From Amanita rubescens (lineage: Eukaryota > Basidiomycota > Agaricomycetes > Agaricales > Amanitaceae): 38,319 bases of DNA. Below are positions 1-10,545 of the stretch, piece after piece (position 1 is the first letter of the stretch; every line of letters starts with the position of its first letter). A program made the position numbers and the translations under genes. Below the pieces are notes generated by a model. It searched no databases. It was not told the origin of the DNA and saw only the letters and a program-made list of their open reading frames with translations. The DNA lies in assembly GCA_015039365.1 (NCBI GenBank), contig WION01000510.1, positions 1 to 38,319 on the forward strand, read 5' to 3'.

Positions 1-759
1 TGACGATGCTGGTGCCTTCCCCCACTAAAGAAGGATCTATAGTTTATGAACCATTAGCTATGATAGCACACTGCTTGCATTAACAAGGGCTGGTAATGGC
101 ATCATAAGGATGTTTGTTATAGACCAAACTACCTATTCATCATCAGAATCAGAATCGGTGAAACCTGCACTTTCAGGACCCAGGTGGGCAGGCAGGCACT
201 CATAGGAGGCAGCAGGCAGTACTACTAGTCCCAGTGTGGGGTCGCAGGCAGGCAGGATGCTACTCATAGCTAGTCTGGCATGTCGAGCGCGCTCGCACGT
301 CGAAATTTCGACGCGCATAGGTCACGTGACTTGCCAAGCGCGGCCAACTGGCAGCGGCCGGCAGTGATTATGATCTGTGAAAAAATACGCATATACATTG
401 TGACGTGACTACGCAAGGACCCCACCCCTTGAAACGCAGGGTTTTCTAAATTTATTCAACCGTGTCCTTCTCGCCTTCCGTAATTGTTCGTGTGACTCGC
501 CGCTGAGGACTCTATATCCTGCCAACAAGTCGTGGTGATGCGAGAGCTGATCCGTGCATTCGGCTGGGACGTAGGATGGCCTCGAAGCCAAGGGGGGATG
601 CTGCGACGCACTGCAAAGCGGGCTGAGAAGCCCGGATCACAATCGCGTCATCACGTCACACCAGTTTCTCAGAGGATCACGTGATATGGCTAAATTCGGC
701 ACGAGCACCGCCGCCAACGGCGAGCAAGACGCTGTGGTGCTATAATCTCCCTGCAGGCC
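1..759. other. gene-free 5' stretch, possible promoter of the first kinase gene
   Basis: No coding region is recognisable here. The stretch has a GGCAGGCAGGCA-type short repeat at about 188-256. It also has two CACGTG E-box cores, near 322 and 680, within 450 bases of the kinase start at 760, plus TGACGT-type sites near 401 and 652. These could be promoter elements, but nothing in the sequence proves it. Confidence 0.4.
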
Positions 760-2786
760 ATGGCGCGACACTCGGATGCCTTTGACGTTATTCCTTATGA
801 GGTGCGCATTTGCGATGCTAAAAGAGATCACGCCTGTCATCTCGATGGCGATCAGTGAATGTTTATTAATCTCGGGTTCACTTAGGACATCAAAGGTGAC
901 TGGAAGAAACTGGGCTCAGGTTCTTTTGGAAAGGTTTACAAAGGTTCGTACAACACCTCGACTTCCCGATAGATCTGAATCTATTTCGCCGCAAGGAACC
1001 TACTTGGGTATCGACGTCGCCATCAAGGAAGTCCTGCCGTCCACCGATTATGACGTCGCCAAGTATTTCGAGCGTGAATGGCGACTCATGAAGGAATGCA
1101 GACACCCGAATATCTGCCTATTCATAGGCCTCAGCCGCGCGCCACCACCAGATAACCGCATATTCATAGTGTCGGAGTACATCGAGAACGGTAATGTCGT
1201 ACCTATATTCAAGACAAGTACATGCCTTTCCCATGGCGTCTACGCTTATCTTTCGCAACTGATGTCTCACGTGCTTTGGCATACCTCCACGCGCGAAAAT
1301 GCATACACCGAGACTTGAAGGGAGAAAACCTTCTGGTCACCTCCAACGGACGGATCAAAGTCACCGATTTTGGATTTGCACGCATCGCTGCGCGGAATGC
1401 CGAGGAATCGAAACGGCTTACCTTTTGTGGCACAGACGCATATATGTCACCAGAAATACTTCTCGGTAACGAGTTCGACTTGCCCACTGATATTTTTTCT
1501 CTTGGGATTATTTTCTGTGAAATCGCTTCGCGTCGCCTTGCAAACGATAACCATTTCAAAAGATACCCACCGAACTTTGATTTCGACCCTGCTGAAATTC
1601 GGCAGTCCGCAAATCCCGGTTGTCCGCAGGGTTTTCTGGACTTATGCATTGCCTGCGTTTCTTTTGACCCCAAGAAGCGACCTACGACGCGCGAAATTTT
1701 ACAGCGTTTAGCCGCAATAGAGGCGGAAGTTCTCGCGCGCCCTGAAGAAAGAGAGGAAAAAACGCATCTTGGTAGCATCAAGTTTATGTCTCGCGGAAAA
1801 CGGCCCTAGTCCTGCTCCCAGAATACCCAGTTTCGGTATGGGTATAGGAAAGGGCATCAAAGTTAATGATGATATCACTGCATCAGACGATAGCGAAGAC
1901 GAATTTGATCAAGCCGTTGAGGCGTTGGCCTCAGTCGACCTTGGAGACAAATTGAATGGTTCTTCCGGTGGTAAGGCACTGTCCAGTCATTTTTGGAAGT
2001 AAGACTGATCCGTCGTCCCAGCTCAACAACCTCTGCTAGAGTCTCATAACGCGGCTTCTGGTTCAAGCTACAGCACATCGGTGATTCGCTCTCATATAGC
2101 GCAAAATTCGCCGTCATTATCATCTGTTCTTACCGTCCGGCCATCCCCCGATCCCAACTCGATACCCACCGCAGTTTTACCACCCTCCCCAGACAGCGAT
2201 ACCCAATCCGCTAGTGTAGGAGGGACAAAGCCCCCCGTGTACCACGTACACGAAGCCACTGATGTTCTTGGAACATCATCACTTATGTCGATCGCTTCCA
2301 TCGACACTTACCACACTGCGCCACGAACAGGTTCATCGGTCATATCTAGCACTCGTGCAACTGAAGGCGGATCACCAATAGGCTCGTATATGGCAACTTT
2401 GTCCCTCCGCTTGTGCACAGGTTCACGCTTCTCAAACCGGGTGCGAAACAGAGGAGGGAAGGATCTCCTGGACCGGGCGACGGCGGTATTGCCGCGGCGT
2501 CAGCAAGCTGGAATCCTTTGGAGCTGTTCTTTTCCAGCGGTCTGTTGATGTCCAAGTGTGATCTTTGTGGTAAAAGGCTTGGGTGGAAACCTGTATTGGA
2601 ATGTGATGATTGCGGTCTTAGGTTCGTCGTTATGATCCACGTGTCTCCGTTCATACCTTGATTCAACTTTTTTTAAATGACAGAGCCCATGTTAAGTGCG
2701 GTGAAGTCGCACCCCACGATTGTGGTATCAGGTTAACTCACAAAGATGGTCAACATTCCATGACGCCTCACTGCTGTTCCGCTTGA
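760..2786 (+). pseudogene. TKL-like protein kinase with C-terminal C1 (DAG-binding type) domain, frame-broken
   Basis: This is a serine/threonine or dual-specificity kinase of a family common in basidiomycetes. The first exons are 760-801, 886-943 and 996 onward, with 84- and 52-base introns. The glycine loop LGSGSFGKVYKG, the lysine in VAIKEV, the catalytic HRDLKGEN, the DFG (VTDFGFA) and a SPE motif are all present. A Ser/Pro-rich linker (2040-2540) leads to a zinc-binding C1 domain (2550-2621 and 2684-2786) spaced C-x2-C-x11-C-x2-C-x4-H-x2-C-x7-C. The frame is lost by single-base shifts near 1197 (one base missing), 1790 (one extra), 1993, 2035 and 2411 (one missing). Splice sites and catalytic residues stay intact, so the damage is recent or due to sequence error. 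As written it cannot make the full protein. Confidence 0.85.
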
Positions 2787-3294
2787 TGCCGTGTCCCCGT
2801 TGTCGAAGGTGAAGCAGGAAGTTTCACACGCAGTCCGATGGCGCACAGACCAAAGCCCTTCCGGGGAAACGACGGTAGAGCAATTTTCACGACATCCTTA
2901 CGACTCCTGTTTTTGGCACGGCTGCCACGCATTCTGGACTGTGTATATTCTTTGTATTTGCGGACTAATATGCTCGTCATAGAGCTCCGAAAGCACTGTA
3001 TAATTCCAACCCTTGTTGTATAAGTTATTGTTATCAAATCCGTGGTAGGACAGATTAGAAATGTAAAGTTTAGATCCCTTCTACCATGCAAGAATGAACG
3101 CGACGTCTAACAAAGGGTTCCTCCGAGTCGTGCCAACATTATTGCTTCCAGATCTGATTAGAGTCGAGGATTACATAGCTGGATTAACCTCACGACGTTT
3201 CCCATCACTGCATCTGTTGGCACATGTCAATTGTCATGTTTTGAAGATGCTCCCACGCTCCTTCGTTCCTTACCGTGTTCAACACTAGCAGCTG
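2787..3294. other. gene-free spacer
   Basis: The spacer lies between the kinase-C1 gene and the first beta-trefoil duplication block. I see no convincing coding exon or RNA gene in it. Confidence 0.5.
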
Positions 3295-3487
3295 TTCTGA
3301 TCGGCCTTGTGGTGCTGTTACTGGCCGAATTGGGGGAATTGACACGAGGAATCGAAATGGAAATCGGCTAACTCTATCAATGGCGCAGTCCTGGCAGATG
3401 GACGTTATTCGGTGTGTTATTCGGTTCTATACGTCGATGGGCGAACCTATCGTTGTGTTCATGTTGAAAGACGCGCCATTGGAGGGG

Positions 3488-3495
3488 TATAAAAG
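3488..3495 (+). promoter_or_regulatory. TATA box of beta-trefoil copy A
   Basis: TATAAAAG lies 69 bases before the ATG at 3557. The same octamer sits 68 bases before copy B (9652) and 66 bases before copy C (12969). Confidence 0.7.
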
Positions 3496-3556
3496 GATGT
3501 CTGGTCATGCTGTCATCTTTAGCACCTCGAACCCCAACTTCAGAACTTGATCAACG

Positions 3557-4175
3557 ATGAGCCTTTTTACCATCAGTAGCGTCCAGACTCCAGACAAATT
3601 ATTTCCTCATCACCGATGAAAAAGAAAAGCCGGGAGATAGTGTCAAAACTGTCTCTGACCAAGATAAGAACATCGACGATACAGTGTGTAAGCCCCGTTC
3701 ACGATTGCCCTCTAACATTTTTGACACAGTAGTTTCTTCGCATTCTCTCTCCGCTAGAAGCCCCACTGTGCATCAGCACTGTGCAAGGGAAGGCTGAATC
3801 ATTATATTATACGTCGCAGTCGAAAGCGTAGGTTCAAACTGACCTTAGCTTCGCCGATGTTCTCAACCAGGATAATCTTGTCTGGAGTGAGGGGCGCTAT
3901 GAATGGATATTCTATCGGAACCCAGATGGAAAATATCAGTAAGCCTCGGCTGATTTGGTTGCATCTAGGAGGCTAACATATCCGCTATGCAGAATCGTTG
4001 TCCCTGGCCAAGATCTCTACTGGTTTGATAAATTCGGTATGGAAAAACTGTGAGTACGATCTCTGGTTTTTCGGGACGAGCTAAACTAACGAAAATTGAT
4101 TTAGTTCATCGTCCAACCTGGCCGCGACGCTGTGGAACAAGAGATCTTTTTCAATGTTGTCAAGATAGTCTTTTG
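3557..4175 (+). pseudogene. beta-trefoil (I66-like) protein, copy A, broken
   Basis: This is a paralogue of the genes at 9720 and 13035. The start MSLFTISSVQT matches copy B. A 7-base tandem duplication (CCAGACT/CCAGACA, 3583-3596) then shifts the frame and brings a stop within 21 codons. Past it, the exons are still readable in other frames, including GQDLYWFDKFG and the C-terminal EQEIFFNVV. A further base is missing near 4040 (GGTATGG where copy B has GGTATTGG), and the second exon has indels. Intron positions match copy B. It cannot make the ancestral product. The TATA box is intact, so an untranslatable transcript is possible. Confidence 0.8.
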
Positions 4176-4400
4176 AGATCTCTCTCGACTCTGAGTCTCG
4201 TGTTCGTAACACAAACGAACGTTGTCTTTACAGTAATGATACGTCGAATAACCAAAATTGTTTTCTTGCCTTCATCGGACATGGTATATGGTGATGTTCC
4301 TCGTGCTTTGGTGGTAGCAGATTCCACCTCTTAAGCTCTTGTGTCATCATCGGATTCTGCGAATCTTCATCTATCATGCTCAGCCAGATCAATACGCCGA

Positions 4401-4711
4401 AAAGATCAGCAATGGCATTATGGTCCGTACACTCCCACGGCGGCTCCCCCGGGCCGTACAGTGATCGCTCCTTCAACTAGTGCTCATGCCGTGATTTGCC
4501 GTCAAGCCTCGTCAACTTGCACCAGCCTTTGAGCGCCGAGCGCTCAGCTGCGTTCTGAAGGACTATACGGCCACCGCCTTGATAACCCAGTGCATCCTTT
4601 ATCTGGGCAATAACTGTGATATTTCCTATGGAGGCTGTACCGCTGTATACAACCGAACCATTAAAATCAGGGACACCGTTTTAATTTGCCACTCCTTGAC
4701 CCAAACCCATC
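4401..4711. other. gene-free spacer upstream of the MBOAT gene
   Basis: No coding exon is supported here. The stretch probably contains the promoter of the gene starting at 4712; I see no clear TATA box. Confidence 0.4.
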
Positions 4712-5958
4712 ATGCTGGCCATCTCTTCTCCGTACGTCTCATTCGCGCTCGCACAGGCGTTCTACTCCTTCGGCCTAGTGGCAAAACCATCGCCATACAG
4801 ATGGATGTTCATCCTACCCGTAGCGTTCTTCACGTTTACCTTTTTCAAACACCTTCTTCACTTTCACAACGCACTCGAGTATACCTTCGCTTGTGCCGTC
4901 TTAGCCCAGCTTTTCATTGCATCCAGCTACATCCTGATCAACGACGTCCAACGCACCATAACCGTTCGAGACCAAAAAGTACCAGCTTACTCATTACCAC
5001 TCGCCGAACGCGTCAAGTGGGCGGTAAAGCTGACCACCAACACCCGCGGCACGAGCTGGTCTCACGGAGCAAAAGGCGCCCTCCCACCACCACCTTCACC
5101 ATCCACCACTCGCATCAACTTTGTACTTCAACAAATCGGCGCTTTGTTGTTCGACCTAGTCCTTTATGACATAATCGTCACATATGTCAAGAGCATCCCC
5201 AACTTTGCTATAAATGGACCCTCCTTTGCAGAAGGCGGGATGATCCGGCGGATAACGAACGTGCTAGTTTTTGGTTTGGCGGGGAGCACATCGATCCGTG
5301 GATGTCACCGTATATGCCGCATTTTGTGCCTCTGCGTCGGAATAACGGAGCCCCAGGATTGTCCTCCGGTTTTTGGTGATATCCGTGACGCGTACACTTT
5401 GCGCAGGTTTTGGGGGTGAGTGTCCATCATTGACATATCGGGTCCTATTTTTATTCATGGATAAACAAGGCGCACATGGCATCAAACATTACGATGGGTG
5501 AGTGAACAAATAAGCTGCAAAAACTTTGTCTCTCTGCTAATTCCGTACCACAACAGCCTGCGATCTCTCATGGGCGCTTCCTCGCATACGACGTGTTCCG
5601 TCTAAAAAGAGGCTCAAAACTCGCACTGCTGGTACAAGTGTACACTGCATTCCTCGTGACAGGCCTTATCCACGTTGCCGGAGAGTTTTCACTCATCGGG
5701 TACTGGACATATCGACACGCGTTGCCATTTTTCCTTTTGCAAGCTATTGGTATCACATTTGAATTCTTGGTTATCGATGAGATTGCCCGCAAGTTTGCTC
5801 TTCGTGGCTTGCCGTGGCAGTGTCTAGGTTATCTATGGGTCGTTATGTGGTTTGTCTATACGGTGCCGAACTTTCTAGATCCGCTCCTCCGACAAGGGAT
5901 TGCGGAGACATCTCCATCTCTTGGGATCTTGTCTACCTTTCTGGGATCCCAGAGCTAA
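4712..5958 (+). CDS. MBOAT / wax-synthase-like membrane acyltransferase
   Basis: The three exons are 4712-5415, 5470-5497 and 5557-5958, giving about 377 residues; splice phases agree. This is the fungal wax-synthase (MBOAT-type) family, multi-pass ER enzymes that move acyl groups from acyl-CoA to an alcohol or terpenoid. Family marks are YTLRRFWGRTWHQTLRW across the tiny middle exon, the PQDxPPVFG segment before it, and GLIHVAGEF, whose histidine is the expected catalytic residue. At least six hydrophobic stretches are visible. The usual Trp of PQDWPP is Cys here. Residues around 190-215 (bases 5280-5350) are unusually Cys/Arg-rich for a membrane segment, and the alternative frame there is more hydrophobic, so two compensating shifts are possible. 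The substrate cannot be told; no terpene or polyketide cluster is nearby. Confidence 0.8.
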
Positions 5959-6479
5959 CAATGCTACTTCTACTGCCCTTGCTATTCGAGCTTATCGTGT
6001 TCACATTTATAGATATTTAGATGTGTTTTACTGCAACCCCGAACATAAGAGCCTGTAATCATCCAAAGCGGTCAATGTGGCTGCCTCAGCTTGCTCATGT
6101 GACCTGTGAAAATCACCATAGCATGAGAATCAACGCGTGCCGCTCGTTGAAGACTTATCCCTCTCAAAGATTTTTCCATGAGTAAAAAAAAAACTAATCG
6201 AAGACTCGTCATACCAGTTCCTTGGACATTGACAAAGCTGCCAAGGCCGTTGATGGTGATCGACCATGTCCCCCAAAGTGTTTATTCATGTGGACCAAGG
6301 AAGAACTGCAGAATTGAGGTGTGCTCGACAGGAGCGTGACTGGAAGCAATTGCAACGGTTGCAGTGATTAATATGTATGCGACGCTTCGCCTACGATGAG
6401 TCAATCACCCTCATTTAGCTGTCCACAGACAATCCGATTCTTTAAAGAGTTAAATACACTGCAGGAAAGCATTTACACT
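5959..6479. other. gene-free spacer
   Basis: This is the 3' flank of the MBOAT gene and, on the other strand, of the TBC relic. Apart from a short poly-A run near 6185, nothing is recognisable. Confidence 0.4.
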
Positions 6480-8399
6480 ACTACAGCCTACATCGGGTTC
6501 CGAGTTATCAGTATAATGGATCAACGCCATCACGATCTTCGTTCGGCAAAGTTCCGATATCCGAGCAGTATGAGGAGAACCATCTGACAAGCATTCGAAG
6601 GGCCGCAAGTGCTTTCTCGTGCTATGCTCATCGACGGGCGACGACATGATGATGCTGAGAGTCTCGTCCCGAGCATCTCACTAGAAAAGTGACGGAACGT
6701 GCGCGATCCGATCCTCGTCTCAGGCTTCTCCCCATGCCCATCGTTGATCGAGAACGACGACGGCGGTGGGACAATACACATGGCCTTACACAGCGCATCC
6801 GAGTAGATGAGCCCTGCTTGTTCCCTGCTAGATCTGCCGAGAATCTCGAGGTTCTGAATCTCGGCACGCTTAGAGACGGCTTCAATGTTGTGGATGATCC
6901 CGTTTCAGAAACGTTCTATCATACTGAACAACAACATGAGTGGTATTGTCATCAAATGAGGACTCAAGCACGTACGTGAAGAACCACCATCCTCCTGAAC
7001 TTATAGCACCTCCTCCCGAGAATGGTAAGTCCTATCGTAAGTCACGATATCATCGTCGAGGTTTTTAATCTATCAAAAAGCCATTAAGACGAGGAATTCA
7101 ATATATAGAAAAGGTTGCACACCCTACCTGAAACAAGACCTTGGGCCCCGTGCAAGAAACCGTCCAGTATCCAGAACGTGAAGACCATAGGCATACTGTT
7201 GATATATCTGAGACCTATGTCAGCCCCCGATCGCAAAATGAGTGAAGTTTCACGTACAAACTCAGGAACCAGGGAAGCAATGCTACCGATAGTTGCACGT
7301 CGATCGTTTCAAAATGATTGTGGATCATAAGAAGACATCTGGCTACCAGCCGAAGACGCGTTGATCGAGGAGCGTGCATCGACGGCCTGTAGAGCATATA
7401 CTATCATTAGTAATGAAGAAGAGAATGAACAGACGACAACATACGAGTAGTGTCCCAGTCGTAATCCATCACAATCGCCTAAACATCCAGTCAGTTCATG
7501 GTTTGCAAAGGGGAGAGAAACAATCAAACCGACCTGACAGTACTCAAGTTCCGGATTCTTGAACAAATACGCTTGCAACACCCGGCGGAGCGCGCCTATG
7601 CCTTCCTCAAATTGGTACCCGGCATATTCGGGTAGACTTCTGTGTGAATCCTTCTCAATATCTTCAATGCTTGTACTAGCTTTGTCTGATCGTAGTAGCC
7701 AGGGTTCGTGAAACGAAGGAAAATTGATTTAGAAAGAGTTTCCCATATTTCTCCACGTAGTCTGTTCGGAAGCCCGACTTGAACTAGCCTTGTATATCGA
7801 GGATAACAGGTTGCGGCCGTGTCCTAGGAAAAGACTCGTCAACTCGTCAAATAGCAGAGTTTAATGATAAACGAGACTATACTTTTCAAATGCGCCGTCC
7901 ACAGCTTCTTGATCTTTGATGCTTCCTCTGAGTCTGGTTCGAGACATCTTGTGTTGAGGTGGGCCACGCACTTTTTGGGATCACCTGAAGCGAAAACTCA
8001 GCTCGCCGTGGTATGGCAGGAGTACCATTCTTCTCATCGCTGATTAGACCATCTTCTCGTTTGTAATCAATGATAAATGAGCTGGATACAAGGGCCTCCG
8101 AATAACACGTCTCCCTTTTGCAGTTCGATTTTCAGCGTATCTAGCTCCGTGATGGATAGGCTACGCATGAGTCTTGGACCGTGTCTTGTGAAGTTCATCC
8201 TTTGTGCCCAGGCTCTTTGAAGTTGCGGAGAGTGGTCGAGATCATCGCGGTCATGCGTGTCACGTATATTGTGACATATTTGGATCCGGCAACTTTTACC
8301 AGCACCCCAGACGACTCTACTATCCAGTAAGTAGGCTTTTTGAGCTAAGATGCTGGCGACTGCGATGCTAATAGTATTATAACGAATTCTACATGTCAA
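6480..8399 (-). pseudogene. TBC-domain Rab GTPase-activating protein relic
   Basis: Active relatives stimulate GTP hydrolysis by Rab proteins in membrane traffic. Going down the minus strand, exons encode DPKKCVAHLNTRCLEPDS (about 7890-7975), LVQVGLPNRLRGEIWETL (about 7750-7822), EEGIGALRRVLQAYLFKNPE then YCQ (down to 7534), FETIDVQLSVALLPWFLSLY (about 7255-7320) and INSMPMVFTFWILDGFL (about 7150-7210). This is the TBC order. The invariant AMN that should follow YCQ is missing, consistent with a 6-base loss just past the intron (about 7484). The next stretch, up to the RPSMH and LLDQRVF segments, needs several frame changes. One base is lost near 7690. The 3' end (6480-6990) is only weakly readable. 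Intron borders survive, so this was once a normal spliced gene. Confidence 0.75.
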
Positions 8400-9449
8400 A
8401 TTTCGTCGTTCGAAAATAAAGCGGTCAAACTCATTGCCTCTTAAGAACCCTCTTGGAAAAGGTTTTATTACTTAATCATTATTGCAAACTGACAAGCCGC
8501 CTTCGCGGATGACGAGGGCGGCGCGGAAATGGAAAGAAAAGACGTTTACTCTTGCTTGCTTGGCCCGAGCCGAATTACGTGTTTCTACCCGACGAATATC
8601 ATTATGTCGACGCGGAAATTCGCTTCCATACAAGAAGCTATCTCGTAGAGGACGCCGCTGACAGCGGATTAGAATGCGCCCATTCTAGTCCGTAAACGGA
8701 TAACATGAACCCACGTCTTTCATAGTGAAACGCTGCGCAGTTGCGTACGTCACGGTGGAGTTTATCAGATGTGGGATATCCACTGCAACTACGCTAAGTG
8801 AGGCCCGCACAGGATAAATGTTCATGAGTTTAAATAAGAAACTCGGACTGTCGCTGGGGCTACACTTTTGATGTCGCAAAATTGACTGCTTTAAGGGACC
8901 AACGGTGTACATCGTCTGGTGGAAAATCTTCGTATCCGCATTCTTCTTGCGATTCGACATGGAACCGAGGCGCGCAGTAATTCGCTTTGTATTATTGAGG
9001 CATGTACATCATCCGGTCAGCTGCCATCTTAGGCGTGCGAAGATGAAATGCATAATTTACGGCACGCCCAATGACTTGATACGAGGCGAACTTTAGTGCG
9101 ACACGTACGGACACGAGTCGTATTACGAATGCCCCGAGCGGAAGCGAGGAGCTTGGAATTTCAAAACGATGGCATTAGCGACCAATTAGGCACCGCCGGG
9201 CAACTTTTTACAGAACTTCAGGGCTCCTAGTACGCCTTTTATTGATATACGTGAACTCTTATTGTTGATCCCAGGCGGTTGAGCGCCATTGCTGGACCAT
9301 ATGAACCAAAGGGAAGAGTCTCCTTCCTTTCCCTCAATGATGAACCGAATTGCGTTCTGGACTAACGTTTATTGCACATTGAATAGTTTCAGCCGTAAAG
9401 GAGTGACGTTTAATATCCAGTTGCACCACAAAGGATGAGGTTGAGAATA
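8400..9449. other. gene-free spacer
   Basis: About 1 kb without a convincing exon on either strand. It is the 5' flank of the TBC relic and leads into duplication copy B. Confidence 0.45.
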
Positions 9450-9651
9450 TTCTGATCGGTCTTGCGGTGCTGTTACTGGCCCGAACCGGGAAATTGACAA
9501 GAGGAATCGAAATGAGAATCGGAAATTGGCTAATTCGATCAATGGCGCAATTCCGGCAGATGGACGTTATTCGGTGCGTTATTCGGTTCCATACGTCGAC
9601 GGGCGGACCCTATTATTTGTCTTCATGTTGTAAGACGTGCCATTGAAAGGG

Positions 9652-9659
9652 TATAAAAG
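9652..9659 (+). promoter_or_regulatory. TATA box of beta-trefoil copy B
   Basis: TATAAAAG lies 68 bases upstream of the ATG at 9720, at the spacing conserved among the three paralogues. Confidence 0.7.
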
Positions 9660-9719
9660 CATGGCCAGTCAGCTGTCATTTTCAGCACCTCGAACCCCAA
9701 CTTCAGAACTTGATCAACG

Positions 9720-10428
9720 ATGAGCATTTTCACTATCAGTAGCGTCCAGACGAAGTTTTCCCTGGTCAGCGATGGAACAGAAAGGCCAGGAGAGAGAGTC
9801 AAAACTGTCTCTGAACAAGATAAGAACCCCAGAAATACAGTAAGCCTCGTTCACGATTGCCCTCTAACATTATTGACACTGTAGCAGACTCTCCGCATTG
9901 ACCCTCTGGTACAAGGCCCAGCAACCATCAGCGCTGTGCAAGGCAAGACCGGATTATACGTCGCAGCCCAAGGCGTAGGTTCAAGTTAGCTTCACCAGAT
10001 GTTCTCAACTCTATTTTTTCTAGGATTATCTTGTCTGGAGTTATGAGCGCTTTGATTGGGCATTCTTTCTGACCCCGGGCGGAATATATCAGTAAGCTTC
10101 GGCTGATTTGGCCACATCTAAGAGACTAACGATATCCGCTATACAGAATCGTTGTCCCTGGCCAAGATCTCTACTGGTTTGATAAATTCGGTATTGGAAA
10201 CACTGTGAGTAAGATCTCTGGTTTTCGGGACAAGAGCTGAGCTGACGAAAATTGGTGTAGTTCATCGTCAAATCCGGCCGCGATTCTGTGGAGCAAGAGA
10301 TTTTCTTCAACGTTGTACAGGGTAGAATTTTAAGATCTCTCTCGACTCCGAGTCTTGTGTTCGTAACACAATATGAACGTTGTCTGTACAGTAACGTCGA
10401 TACGTCGAATATCCAAAGTGTCTTGTGA
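9720..10428 (+). CDS. small beta-trefoil protein, protease-inhibitor (I66) like, copy B
   Basis: The five exons are 9720-9839, 9885-9974, 10024-10091, 10147-10204 and 10261-10428, with introns of 45-56 bases and consistent phases. The protein starts MSIFTISSVQTKFSLVSDG and has no signal peptide. It contains IDPLVQGPATISAVQG, a central DYLVWSYERFDWAF and GQDLYWFDKFG, and ends its core with EQEIFFNVV. Repeated short strands around Trp/Tyr suit a beta-trefoil. The layout recalls cytosolic fungal protease inhibitors of the cospin (I66) type; a lectin is possible. By comparison with copies A and C the core should end soon after EIFF. A one-base difference removes the old stop, so the frame runs about 30 residues further to 10428 (167 residues), unless an unseen splice ends it earlier. 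Confidence 0.7.
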
Positions 10429-10545
10429 ATCGTGTTCCGTGCCTTGATCGGACATGGTATATGCCCTCATGCTTTGGTAGTAGCAACCTTCAACTTGCAT
10501 CCATTCTCACCATTTCTAGCTCTGCCAGATCAATAGGTCGAAATG

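Larger units (their letters stand above)
3295..4400 (+). repeat. segmental duplication, copy A (partner at 9450-10545)
   Basis: This block of about 1.1 kb matches 9450-10545 along its length: promoter region, TATA box, all five exons and introns, and some 200 bases of 3' flank. The match starts at TTCTGATCGG in both copies and fades after GCCAGATCAATA. The two copies are in direct orientation about 6.15 kb apart, with the MBOAT and TBC genes between them. Copy A holds a dead gene and copy B a living one. Confidence 0.85.
9450..10545 (+). repeat. segmental duplication, copy B (partner at 3295-4400)
   Basis: This is the direct repeat of 3295-4400 and includes the upstream promoter region, the beta-trefoil gene and part of its 3' flank. 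Copy B keeps the coding frame through the core exons, unlike copy A. Confidence 0.85.

Noticed and set aside
776..1318. Open frame of 180 codons starting at 776 taken as the kinase start
   Set aside because: It reads through the first intron. The ATG at 760 with exon 760-801 gives the family start VIPYEDIKGDWKKLGSG after splicing.
4579..5169. Plus-strand 196-codon frame overlapping the MBOAT gene
   Set aside because: It is a shadow: composition is low-complexity His/Arg/Ser, and the overlapping frame from 4712 has clear membrane segments and family motifs.
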